Shown here: in pieces, positions 1 to 7,610 of the stretch
Layout: the number at the start of each line of letters is the position of its first letter
How positions within the stretch are numbered: position 1 is the first letter of the stretch
NCBI GenBank assembly: GCA_024235175.1
Contig: JACKMX010000007.1
Coordinates: 62,001-126,000 of the forward strand
DNA length: 64,000 nt
Source of the DNA: Chromatiaceae bacterium
GTDB taxonomy: Bacteria > Pseudomonadota > Gammaproteobacteria > Chromatiales > Chromatiaceae
Direction: 5' to 3'
Made by a program: the position numbers and the translations under genes
The notes under the pieces: generated by a model
Told to the model about the DNA's origin: nothing
What the model saw: only the letters and a program-made list of their open reading frames with translations
The model's database searches: none

Positions 1-695
1 TATCCCCGGATCGGGTCAAGGTGTTGTACAACGGCATAGACACCGACGAGTATCAACCTGTCTCCACGCAAACAGCACTGGAAAAGTATGGCATTGATCC
101 GGCGCTCCCCTATGTACTGTTTGTAGGCCGCATCACCCGGCAGAAAGGGATCATTCATCTGGTTAACGCGATTCGGTACCTGGATCCCGATATTCAGGTG
201 GTGCTCTGCGCGGGAGCTCCTGATACAAAGGAGATTGCTGCGGAGATGGATCAGGGTGTGCGTGAGATACAGCGGCACCGCGATCATGTGATATGGATTC
301 CGGAGATGGTCGACAAACCAACGATCATCGAGCTCTATTCGCACGCTGCGGTATTCTGCTGCCCTTCGATCTATGAGCCTTTCGGCATCATTAATCTCGA
401 GGCGATGGCATGTAACACACCTGTAGTCGCCAGTGCCGTTGGCGGTATAAAAGAGATCATCATCCACGGCGAGACCGGATATCTGGTGCCACTGGATCAA
501 TATCATGAGAGCCCGTTCGAGGCCAAGGATCCGGAGCGGTTCGCCCGGGATCTTGCGGAACCCATCAATCGCCTTATGCAGGACGATGATCTTCGTTTGC
601 GGATGGGAGAGGCCGGGCGCAGGCGAGCCGTGGAAACCTTCAGCTGGCGGGCCATTGCCCAGGAGGTGAGAGAGCTCTACAAAAGTCTCCTGTAG
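1..695 (+). CDS. GT4 glycogen synthase (GlgM/Corynebacterium-type GlgA), C-terminal part
   Basis: The reading frame is open from the first bases of the window, so the N-terminal glycosyltransferase domain lies upstream; a GTG at base 21 is an internal codon. The visible ~230 residues are the nucleotide-sugar-binding half of a GT-B enzyme: the GR-x-TRQKG segment, then the YEPFGIINLEAMA signature containing the E-x7-E region, then VGGIKEII and HGETGYLV. This pattern belongs to the actinobacterial-style glycogen synthase family, whose members use ADP-glucose to extend alpha-glucan or to make maltose-1-phosphate. The glgE gene follows after 90 bp on the same strand, which favours the maltose-1-phosphate (GlgM) role. 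The family is clear; the exact acceptor is inferred from context. Confidence 0.85.
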   Translation, partial: SPDRVKVLYNGIDTDEYQPVSTQTALEKYGIDPALPYVLFVGRITRQKGIIHLVNAIRYLDPDIQVVLCAGAPDTKEIAAEMDQGVREIQRHRDHVIWIPEMVDKPTIIELYSHAAVFCCPSIYEPFGIINLEAMACNTPVVASAVGGIKEIIIHGETGYLVPLDQYHESPFEAKDPERFARDLAEPINRLMQDDDLRLRMGEAGRRRAVETFSWRAIAQEVRELYKSLL

Positions 696-785
696 ACTGT
701 TTGCATCGAACTGCAGCCCCGGTTTGGCAAACAAAACACTTTCTGATTTATAACAACAGTTGTAATAGGCCGTATAGAGGTAACC

Positions 786-2768
786 ATGGAAAACTACTTC
801 CAGTCTGTCGTCATCGAACAGGTTCATCCAGTTATCGACGCTGGGCGTTATCCCATCAAGCGTGAAGAGGGAGACACAGTCACAGTTTCCGCAGATATTT
901 ACAAAGATGGACACGATGTGATCGTGGCTTTTCTGCGCTATAGAAAGAAGGGTGCGAAGAGTTGGACAGACCTCCCCATGGAGCATCTGAGTAGCGACCG
1001 CTGGCAGGCGAGCTTCACCGTGACGGAGGTGGGTCGCTACGAGTACACCATCATGGCCTATCCGGATGCTTTTCTGAGTTGGCGCTCGGACCTGGAGAAG
1101 AAGCAGGCAGCCGGTATGAATGTCGTCAGCGAGATCCTCGAAGGTCAGAGAATGCTCAAGGATGCGGGTAAGCAGGCGCCGGCGAAAGACCGGGAGGTGT
1201 TTGACAAGCTGGTTGCCGCACTGCAGGTTTCCGCCGACCCCCGGGTTGCCTTGGCGATCTTCAATGCCCCCGAGCTGACGGAGCTGATGGATCGCTGGGG
1301 GGACAAGAGCCTCGCCACCCATTTCGAGCCGATTCTGGAAGTCAAGGTGGACCGGGTTCGCGCCCGCTTTGCGGCCTGGTATGAGTTTTTTCCGCGTTCC
1401 CAGGGCAAGGTGCCCGGAGAGTGCTCGACCTTTAAGGAGTGCGAGGAACGCCTGCCGGATGTTAAGGCCATGGGATTCGACGTGGTCTATTTTCCACCGA
1501 TCCACCCCATAGGCATGACCAATCGCAAAGGGCCGAACAACACCCTGACCGCAGGTCCGAACGACCCCGGCAGCCCCTATGCCATCGGCAGTCACGAGGG
1601 TGGCCACAAGGCTGTGGAACCCAAGTTGGGCACACTCGATGACTTCGATGCCCTGGTGCAGAAATGTCACGAAATGGGCATGGAGGTGGCGCTCGATTTT
1701 GCCATCAACTGTTCGCCCGATCACCCGTATGTCAAGGAGCACCCCGACTGGTTCTTCAAACGGCCGGACGGCACCATCAAGTATGCCGAGAATCCACCCA
1801 AGAAATACCAGGATATCTATCCGCTCAATTTTCACTGCGCGAACAGAGAGGAACTTTGGCAGGAGATGAAGAGCGTTATCGAGTTCTGGATTCAGCACGG
1901 GGTAAGGATATTCCGGGTTGACAACCCACATACCAAACCCGTCACTTTCTGGGAATGGATGATCGGCGAGATTCAAAACGACTACCCCGATGTTCAGTTT
2001 CTGGCGGAGGCCTTTACCCATCCCAAAATGATGCGTGTGTTGGCCAAGGCGGGTTTTACCCAGTCATACACCTATTTCACCTGGCGCAATTTCAAATGGG
2101 ATCTGACCGAATATATGCAGGAGCTTACCCAGGGACCGATGCGGGAGTATTTCCGCGGCAATCTGTTCGCCAACACTCCGGATATCCTGCCGACCATCCT
2201 GCAGGAGGGAGGGCGGCCCGCGTTCGAGATGCGCTTCGTGCTGGCCGCCACGCTCTCCTCGGTGTATGGAATCTACAGCGGCTTCGAACTCTGTGAGAAT
2301 GCCGCCCTTCCGGGGAAGGAGGAGTATCTCGATTCGGAAAAATATGAGTGCAAAGTGCGGGACTGGAATCGCCCGGGAAACATCAAGCCGCTTATCTCGA
2401 CGCTTAACCGTATTCGTAAAGAGAATCCGGCGCTGCACGAGTACGATAATCTCGAGTTCTACAAATCGGATAACGAAAATATTCTGGTATATGGGAAGTG
2501 CAGCGCAGACAAACAGAATATCATCATCGTCGCCGTCAACCTCGATCCCTTTCAGGGACATCACTCTTATGTCTATATACCGGTGGAGAGTTTTGGTATC
2601 CCGCTCAACGAGACTTTTCAGGTTCACGATCTGCTCAATGACGAACGCCACCTGTGGAAGGGCGAGAAGAATTATGTCAGTCTGGAGCCCGGCAAGCAGG
2701 CCGCCAATGTCTTTCGTGTGCGGCGCTGGCTCAAGCGGGAGAACGATTTCGACTATTTCAGCATGTAG
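786..2768 (+). CDS. glgE: Alpha-1,4-glucan:maltose-1-phosphate maltosyltransferase GlgE
   Basis: GlgE transfers maltose from alpha-maltose-1-phosphate to the non-reducing end of alpha-1,4-glucan in the cytoplasm. The 660-residue length is normal. The N-terminal ~115 residues form the beta-sandwich (DUF3416-like) domain typical of GlgE, followed by a GH13_3 barrel. Conserved regions visible are FRVDNPHTKP with the nucleophilic Asp, FLAEAFTHP with the acid/base Glu, and the MTNRKGPNN loop. The gene lies between a GlgM-like synthase and treZ, so the window holds a maltose-1-phosphate alpha-glucan module. The ATG is preceded by GAGGTAACC, a usable ribosome-binding site. Confidence 0.95.
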   Translation: MENYFQSVVIEQVHPVIDAGRYPIKREEGDTVTVSADIYKDGHDVIVAFLRYRKKGAKSWTDLPMEHLSSDRWQASFTVTEVGRYEYTIMAYPDAFLSWRSDLEKKQAAGMNVVSEILEGQRMLKDAGKQAPAKDREVFDKLVAALQVSADPRVALAIFNAPELTELMDRWGDKSLATHFEPILEVKVDRVRARFAAWYEFFPRSQGKVPGECSTFKECEERLPDVKAMGFDVVYFPPIHPIGMTNRKGPNNTLTAGPNDPGSPYAIGSHEGGHKAVEPKLGTLDDFDALVQKCHEMGMEVALDFAINCSPDHPYVKEHPDWFFKRPDGTIKYAENPPKKYQDIYPLNFHCANREELWQEMKSVIEFWIQHGVRIFRVDNPHTKPVTFWEWMIGEIQNDYPDVQFLAEAFTHPKMMRVLAKAGFTQSYTYFTWRNFKWDLTEYMQELTQGPMREYFRGNLFANTPDILPTILQEGGRPAFEMRFVLAATLSSVYGIYSGFELCENAALPGKEEYLDSEKYECKVRDWNRPGNIKPLISTLNRIRKENPALHEYDNLEFYKSDNENILVYGKCSADKQNIIIVAVNLDPFQGHHSYVYIPVESFGIPLNETFQVHDLLNDERHLWKGEKNYVSLEPGKQAANVFRVRRWLKRENDFDYFSM

Positions 2769-2948
2769 TGAATCTCGCGGATATTATCTAAAACCGGCGG
2801 TGATCGGTTCGTGCGGGCCGCATGCAGCGTTCAAATCGGGCAGGAGTGCCGGACAGAATAGGTCCGCCAGGTTCTCTTCGCGCGCATCCATTTATCATCA
2901 TAAATATCGGTGTGTGAGCCCGACCTGTATGCGTCTGCCGGAAGCGAT

Positions 2949-4742
2949 ATGAGTGACCATAAGTTCGGCGCACGTTTTCGGCATGGGGTGGGAACGGAGT
3001 TTGCACTCTGGGCGCCGGATCACAGAAGGGTCGAACTGTTGCTGCTGCCCCCCGCAGGAGAGCCGTGGCGGTTGAATATGGTGCCTCAGGCGGATGGTTT
3101 TTTTGCACTCACGGTAGCGGATGCGGTGCCGGGTTGGCGCTACCAGTACATAGTCGACGGCGAAGGACCGTATCCGGACCCGGCATCCCGCCGGCAAGCC
3201 AATGACGTACATGACCCGAGCGAGATTGTCGATCCGGAATTTCATTGGTCGGATCAGGAGTGGCGCGCTCCGCTCTGGTCGTCCGCGGTTATCTACGAAC
3301 TGCATGTCGGCACCTTCACTCCGGAAGGGAGCTTTCTGGGCGTTATCTCCCGGCTCGACCATCTGTGCGACCTGGGAGTCAGCGCAATAGAGTTGATGCC
3401 GGTGGCCGATTTTCCGGGAGAGCGAAACTGGGGGTACGACGGGACATTTCTGTTTGCTCCTGATGCTGCATACGGACGACCGGAGGAGCTGAAGCAGCTG
3501 GTGGATGCATGCCACAGCCGTGGAGTGGCCGTCATCCTCGACGTGGTCTACAACCACTTTGGCCCTGACGGAAATTATATGTGGCCGATCTGCAGGCACT
3601 TTTTCGATACCGGGCTACGCACGCCGTGGGGAGCGGCGATCAATATTGCACATCCTGTAGTCCGGGATTTTTTTTGCGAAAACGCACGTTTCTGGATTGA
3701 CGAATACCACTTCGACGGGTTGCGTTTCGACGCCGTGCAGGCGCTGGACGAAAACCACAGATCCCCGTTTCTTTCCGAGGTTCGCAAAGCCGCCAGGGCT
3801 GCTGCTCCGGACCGCTCCCTGTTTCTGGTTCTGGAAAATCCGGCCAATCAATCCGAGTTTTTACGCGATAGCGGCGACGGGGCTTTCGATGCCCAGTGGA
3901 ACGACGATTTCCATCATGCGCTCCACAGTCTGGTCACCAACGAACAGCATGGCATTTTTCAGGATTATCCCATTCCCGAGGCAAGCCTGGAACGGATCCT
4001 GCGGCACGGTTTTTCCCAACAGGGAGAGTATTCAGACTATAGAAGATGCAATGTCGGCACACCGACGGATGGGATTAATCTGGACCATTTCGTCAACTAT
4101 ATCCAATCCCACGACATGGTCGGGAACAGGGCGCTGGGCGAACGCCTCCACCAACTGACGGGGTGGGAGACATACCGGACCATTGTCGCGTTCCACCTCT
4201 TTCTTCCGGGCATTACGATGCTCTTCATGGGTGATGAGTTTTGCGCCGCCACCCCCTTTCTGTTTTTCACCGACCACAACCGGGAGCTGGGAGAGAGAGT
4301 CCGCAAAGGCAGAATAGGTCAGCACAGCAGCAATCCCGAGTGGCGGGACAGAGCGAATTGGGGAAGGATTCCCCACCCGCAAAAGCAGTCGACTTTTCTT
4401 GCAAGTAAGATCGATTGGGACGATGTCGATCGCAATCGTCATGTCTTCGACCTCTATAAACAGCTGCTTTCATTACGGGCGAAATTTCTGCCGCTGCTGG
4501 ATCGGCGCCAGGAGAGTATTTCCGTGCAGCGTGAAGGCAGACTGTTCTGCATGACGCTGCGCGACCACCGGGGGCGGGAGGTGATCGCCTGCATCGCCAA
4601 TTTTGAAGCCATTGAGCATCGGCTGCCCGACAGGTTCCACCCGGACCGGTGGCAGCAGATTTTTGCCACCGAACCATCTTCCACGGCCGGCGTTCCGCCA
4701 ATTTCCTGTCAATGGTTGCGCCAGGTGGATTCAGGCAGTTGA
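2949..4742 (+). CDS. treZ: Malto-oligosyltrehalose trehalohydrolase TreZ
   Basis: TreZ hydrolyses maltooligosyl-trehalose to free trehalose. The protein starts with an E-set/CBM48-like domain (GTEFALWAPDH), then a GH13 barrel. RFDAVQAL carries the nucleophile, LVLENPANQSEF the acid/base Glu, and VNYIQSHDMVGNRALGERL together with FMGDEF are diagnostic of TreZ. The ATG at 2949 has GGAAG five bases upstream and opens with the usual N-terminus; a GTG 39 bp earlier in frame is less likely. The partner treY is not in the window. The TGA lies four bases before a large palindrome and the gene converges on a sirtuin gene. Confidence 0.93.
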   Translation: MSDHKFGARFRHGVGTEFALWAPDHRRVELLLLPPAGEPWRLNMVPQADGFFALTVADAVPGWRYQYIVDGEGPYPDPASRRQANDVHDPSEIVDPEFHWSDQEWRAPLWSSAVIYELHVGTFTPEGSFLGVISRLDHLCDLGVSAIELMPVADFPGERNWGYDGTFLFAPDAAYGRPEELKQLVDACHSRGVAVILDVVYNHFGPDGNYMWPICRHFFDTGLRTPWGAAINIAHPVVRDFFCENARFWIDEYHFDGLRFDAVQALDENHRSPFLSEVRKAARAAAPDRSLFLVLENPANQSEFLRDSGDGAFDAQWNDDFHHALHSLVTNEQHGIFQDYPIPEASLERILRHGFSQQGEYSDYRRCNVGTPTDGINLDHFVNYIQSHDMVGNRALGERLHQLTGWETYRTIVAFHLFLPGITMLFMGDEFCAATPFLFFTDHNRELGERVRKGRIGQHSSNPEWRDRANWGRIPHPQKQSTFLASKIDWDDVDRNRHVFDLYKQLLSLRAKFLPLLDRRQESISVQREGRLFCMTLRDHRGREVIACIANFEAIEHRLPDRFHPDRWQQIFATEPSSTAGVPPISCQWLRQVDSGS

Positions 4743-4746
4743 TCGG

Positions 4747-4837
4747 AAAAAAGGGGACGCATTTATTTTCTCTGTTTGAAGAGAAAATAAATGCGTCCCC
4801 TTTTTTATGAAGAGAAAATAAATGCGTCCCCTTTTTT
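4747..4837. repeat. 26-bp perfect palindrome plus a third arm (GGGGAC-type hairpin repeat)
   Basis: Arms at 4747-4772 and 4781-4806 are perfect 26-bp inverted repeats (A6-GGGGACGCATTTATTTTCTC) with an 8-nt loop. The right arm is repeated directly at 4812-4837. The T-run makes it look like a bidirectional terminator for the converging treZ and sir2 genes. The third arm supplies two bases of the sir2 stop codon. It resembles other GGGGWC hairpins in this window in design, not in arm sequence. Confidence 0.85.
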
Positions 4838-5657
4838 ACCATATTTCCCGGCTGTAAATTCTGGTGAGCGCGTCGAGCGCGCCAAGCGGTATGGAGATCG
4901 CACCAGCCGGCACTTCCGTATCACGGGGGTTGATACGAACCAGTTCACCTTCCGTTCTTTCGCAATGGAAGCGTACCGTCGGAACCGCCAGGCCGGCTCC
5001 CAGTTCAACGACGGCCAGCCGGCCCCGGGCCGCGGCCGCTGACCACTCAATATAGCGCTGCTCCTGCCCGGCCGTTCGATTCTCGAGCCAGCCGTAATCG
5101 CCGAACATCAGAATATTGGGGCGCGCCGTCGAGTCGCACCGGGGGCATCTGGGAAGCGGGTCGTGAGCACGAAATGTCGATTCGTCGACTTGAACTTCGA
5201 TCCCCTCTGCCGGCCAGATGCCATGGTCCGCTTGCGCTACGCACTGCAGGAAGTGAATCGATCCATGGCATTCGAGTATGCGATCCGGATCGAAGCCGGC
5301 AGCCTGGAACTGACCGTCCACATTGCTGGTAAATATGAAGTATCCAAGCGGTTTTCTCTCCGCCCATTTTCGCAGAATAGCGAAGCCCTCGTGAGGAGTT
5401 GTCGACCGGTAAAGGTGCAAGCGGTGCCCAAAGAAACCCCACGCCTGATTTACATCCCGCTCAAACCAGACCGGGTTGGACATCTCCTCAAAACGCCGGC
5501 CGCGAAATGGCGGATAGGCTCTCCAGAAACCCTCGGTTCCGCGAAAGTCGGGCAGACCTGAATCCACACCCATGCCAGCTCCGGCTCCGATCAACAGTGC
5601 GTCGGCATTGGAGATGACTTCGGCAGCACGTTGCAGTGCATTTTCCAGATCGTTCAT
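4836..5657 (-). CDS. Sir2-family NAD-dependent protein deacylase
   Basis: A 273-residue sirtuin. The NAD-binding signature GAGAGMGVDSGLPDFRG is at residues ~23-40, TSNVDGQF at ~110 and the catalytic His in ECHGS at ~130. The zinc module is unusual: CPRC is intact, but the first pair is reduced to a single Cys (LQCVAQ), leaving three cysteines. It therefore may bind zinc with another ligand or not at all. Expected activity is NAD-dependent lysine deacetylation or deacylation, for example of acyl-CoA synthetases, several of which are encoded nearby. It converges on treZ, and its TAA lies in the flanking repeat. Confidence 0.9.
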   Translation of the reverse strand: MNDLENALQRAAEVISNADALLIGAGAGMGVDSGLPDFRGTEGFWRAYPPFRGRRFEEMSNPVWFERDVNQAWGFFGHRLHLYRSTTPHEGFAILRKWAERKPLGYFIFTSNVDGQFQAAGFDPDRILECHGSIHFLQCVAQADHGIWPAEGIEVQVDESTFRAHDPLPRCPRCDSTARPNILMFGDYGWLENRTAGQEQRYIEWSAAAARGRLAVVELGAGLAVPTVRFHCERTEGELVRINPRDTEVPAGAISIPLGALDALTRIYSREIW

Positions 5658-5830
5658 TGTTTTTACACGGAAAAGCGCGGCTCAATCCAACAGTGCGAAT
5701 GCAAATTATCCCGCATTTTTGCGAAGCCCTGGGGTACTGAGCTCAGCATCCTGATATCCGAAACAATCGACAATTCGGTAAACCAACTCTATGAGAAAAA
5801 GTATGGCTGGACTCACTGCTGTCCCACAAA

Positions 5831-5936
5831 CTCCCTCTCCCTCTGGGAGAGGGCTGGGGTGAGGGAATCTAATAAAGGTAAGTTACTGTTTTTATATATC
5901 CCCTCATCCTGACCTTCTCCCTGACGGAGAAGGGAC
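5831..5936. repeat. Inverted pair of CTCTCCC...GGGTGAGGG dispersed repeats
   Basis: The segment 5831-5866 (hairpin CCTCT-GGGAGAGG followed by a GGGGTGAGGG tail) and the segment 5900-5936 are diverged inverted copies of one repeat, separated by a short AT-rich spacer. Repeats of this style are commonly dispersed in intergenic regions of proteobacteria. No coding content is seen between the sirtuin start and the insertion sequence. Confidence 0.6.
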
Positions 5937-5984
5937 CGCAGTTTGATGAATTTCATGTCAATTAAACGATTAGCGGTAGTTTCA

Positions 5985-6028
5985 CATAAACAATTCATGG
6001 GCTTATACCGAGCACCCAATTGTTTATG
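5985..6028. repeat. 11-bp inverted repeat abutting the IS left end
   Basis: CATAAACAATT (5985-5995) pairs perfectly with AATTGTTTATG (6018-6028), with GGG/CCC able to extend the stem. It ends eight bases before the terminal repeat of the IS110-family element. Members of that family often target palindromic or REP-like sequences, so this may be the target hairpin, or it may be part of the element. Confidence 0.5.
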
Positions 6029-6035
6029 GGACATA

Positions 6036-6305
6036 TATGGACCCATCCCGTTTTGCAAGGCAAATCTCCTGTGAAGAGAAGAACAGGTTGCAGACATATA
6101 TTCGACCTTTAATTGGTGTCTTGGTGACACCTGGCCCTGATGGTTTCTGCCCTCTTTCGATCTCAACAGCAGTGCGGCTTCATTCGAGCCTTGTCCCATA
6201 CCAGTATTCGAAAGAGTCGGTATTACCTGTTTTACCATCACACTGAATTTACCCACGCAAACTTATGATAGGTCTTCTTGTTTCCGTTCAAGCAAGAGTG
6301 ATATC
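6036..6305 (-). ncRNA. Putative bridge/seek RNA region of the IS1111 element
   Basis: IS110-family recombinases use an element-encoded non-coding RNA to choose their target; in the IS1111 subgroup it comes from the end downstream of the recombinase gene. Here that end is ~270 bp with no convincing ORF, long enough for such an RNA. I did not derive the guide loops, so the placement rests on family knowledge and position only. Confidence 0.45.
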
Positions 6306-7322
6306 TCAAGCCGCTTTTTGATATGGTTCGCCTGTCACCAATAAGGCCCAGGCAACGCGAGCATTCTTGTTGGCCAGTGCTACGCACGCCTTATTCATTC
6401 CGACGCGTTGCTTGAGTTGGATAACCCATCGGCTTCGAGCATCGACCTTTCCCTCCGCACGTGAGACCACGGACCGGGCTCCATGAATCAGCAAGGTACG
6501 TAAATAGCGATCTCCTCGCTTGCTGATTCCTAGCAGCACCGTTTTACCACCCGTCGAATTCTGCTTCGGCACAAGCCCCAGCCAAGCTGACATTTGTCGA
6601 CCTTTTCGAAACACTTGGGGGTCACCTACCGATGCCACCAACGCAGTGGCGGTAATCGGACCAATGCCTTCAACCTCAGCTAAACGCTGGCACTTGTCAC
6701 TCTCTTTGAAAACCCGATGAATCTGCTCATCGCTTGAACGAATCCGCTCATCTAAATGCAGCAACTCCCGATATAATCCGGCAAACAGCTCTCGACTGAA
6801 GTCCGTTAGTCCATTTTCACCGTCTTCCAGAATCTCCGGTAACCGACGACGAAGCTGCCCAACCTGCTTTCCAACCACAAGCCCATACTCAGCCAAAAGC
6901 CCACGTGTCTGGTTCACAACCCGAGTACGAGCTTGCATGAATCCACTGCGAATCCGATGCAGGCTCTGTATATCCTGCTGAGCCACATCTTTAATGCCTA
7001 CAAACCGCATATTCGGCCGGGATACCGCTTCACAAATCGCCTCCGCATCATTGTAGTCATTCTTGTTGGTCTTGACGTAAGGCTTCACATATTGCGGTGG
7101 CATCAACTTTACCTCGTGTCCCTGTTCACGAAACACTCGGGCCCAATAATGTGCACCACCGCATGCCTCCATCCCTATCAGACAAGATGGTAAATTTGCC
7201 ATGAATTCTACTAGGTTCTTGCGGTTCAGACGCTTCTTCAAGAGTCGCTTACCGCGTGCATCGACACCATATAAATGAAATAGGTTCTTTGCCAAATCAA
7301 TACCCAGTGTTTTAATCTTCAT
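6306..7322 (-). CDS. IS110-family (IS1111 group) transposase
   Basis: A DEDD-type recombinase of ~338 residues. The N-terminal RuvC-like domain shows GIDLAKN (first Asp), IGMEACGG (Glu) and KNDYNDAEAI (final Asp pair). The C-terminal transposase_20 domain shows VEGIGPITATALVA and WLGLVPKQNSTGGK with the catalytic Ser region. The chosen ATG has GGGAGGG nine bases upstream; an in-frame ATG 14 codons earlier lacks such a site. The frame is intact, so the element could be active. Confidence 0.93.
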   Translation of the reverse strand: MKIKTLGIDLAKNLFHLYGVDARGKRLLKKRLNRKNLVEFMANLPSCLIGMEACGGAHYWARVFREQGHEVKLMPPQYVKPYVKTNKNDYNDAEAICEAVSRPNMRFVGIKDVAQQDIQSLHRIRSGFMQARTRVVNQTRGLLAEYGLVVGKQVGQLRRRLPEILEDGENGLTDFSRELFAGLYRELLHLDERIRSSDEQIHRVFKESDKCQRLAEVEGIGPITATALVASVGDPQVFRKGRQMSAWLGLVPKQNSTGGKTVLLGISKRGDRYLRTLLIHGARSVVSRAEGKVDARSRWVIQLKQRVGMNKACVALANKNARVAWALLVTGEPYQKAA

Positions 7323-7610
7323 ACCGGACCCTCCCACTTTGTTGATGGTTATCTCAATTCCCATCTTGGCCCATTGCGAGGCCGCTTAAAAGTGGGATGG
7401 GTCCATACCATTAGCAGTGGGCTGGACTATTGGTGCGTCAGCCCGAGCAGGGCGGATTCCGACAGCGGATTCGCCATCAGTCACCTTTTTAGATGGCGGC
7501 GAAACGGAAACCGGCTCGGCAGCACAACCCAGCAATTGGAGTAACCTGCTTTGGAATTGCGCCTTACAAGGGCTGTACAAATAATATTCCCTCCGTCGCC
7601 TTTTCCCTGA

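Larger units (their letters stand above)
6036..7407 (-). mobile_element. Complete IS1111-group (IS110 family) insertion sequence
   Basis: The transposase gene is bracketed by perfect 14-bp inverted repeats, TATGGACCCATCCC at 6036-6049 and GGGATGGGTCCATA at 7394-7407. Subterminal inverted repeats mark the IS1111 subgroup, because IS110 proper lacks them. Non-coding DNA is short upstream of the gene (~85 bp) and long downstream (~270 bp), again as in IS1111. No target-site duplication is expected in this family. Exact outer boundaries may extend a few bases beyond the repeats. Confidence 0.8.

Noticed and set aside
7386..7580. 64-codon minus-strand ORF beside the IS right end
   Set aside because: TTG start, no ribosome-binding site, runs into the IS terminal repeat, and no recognisable similarity; could be a fragment cut by the IS, but unsupported.
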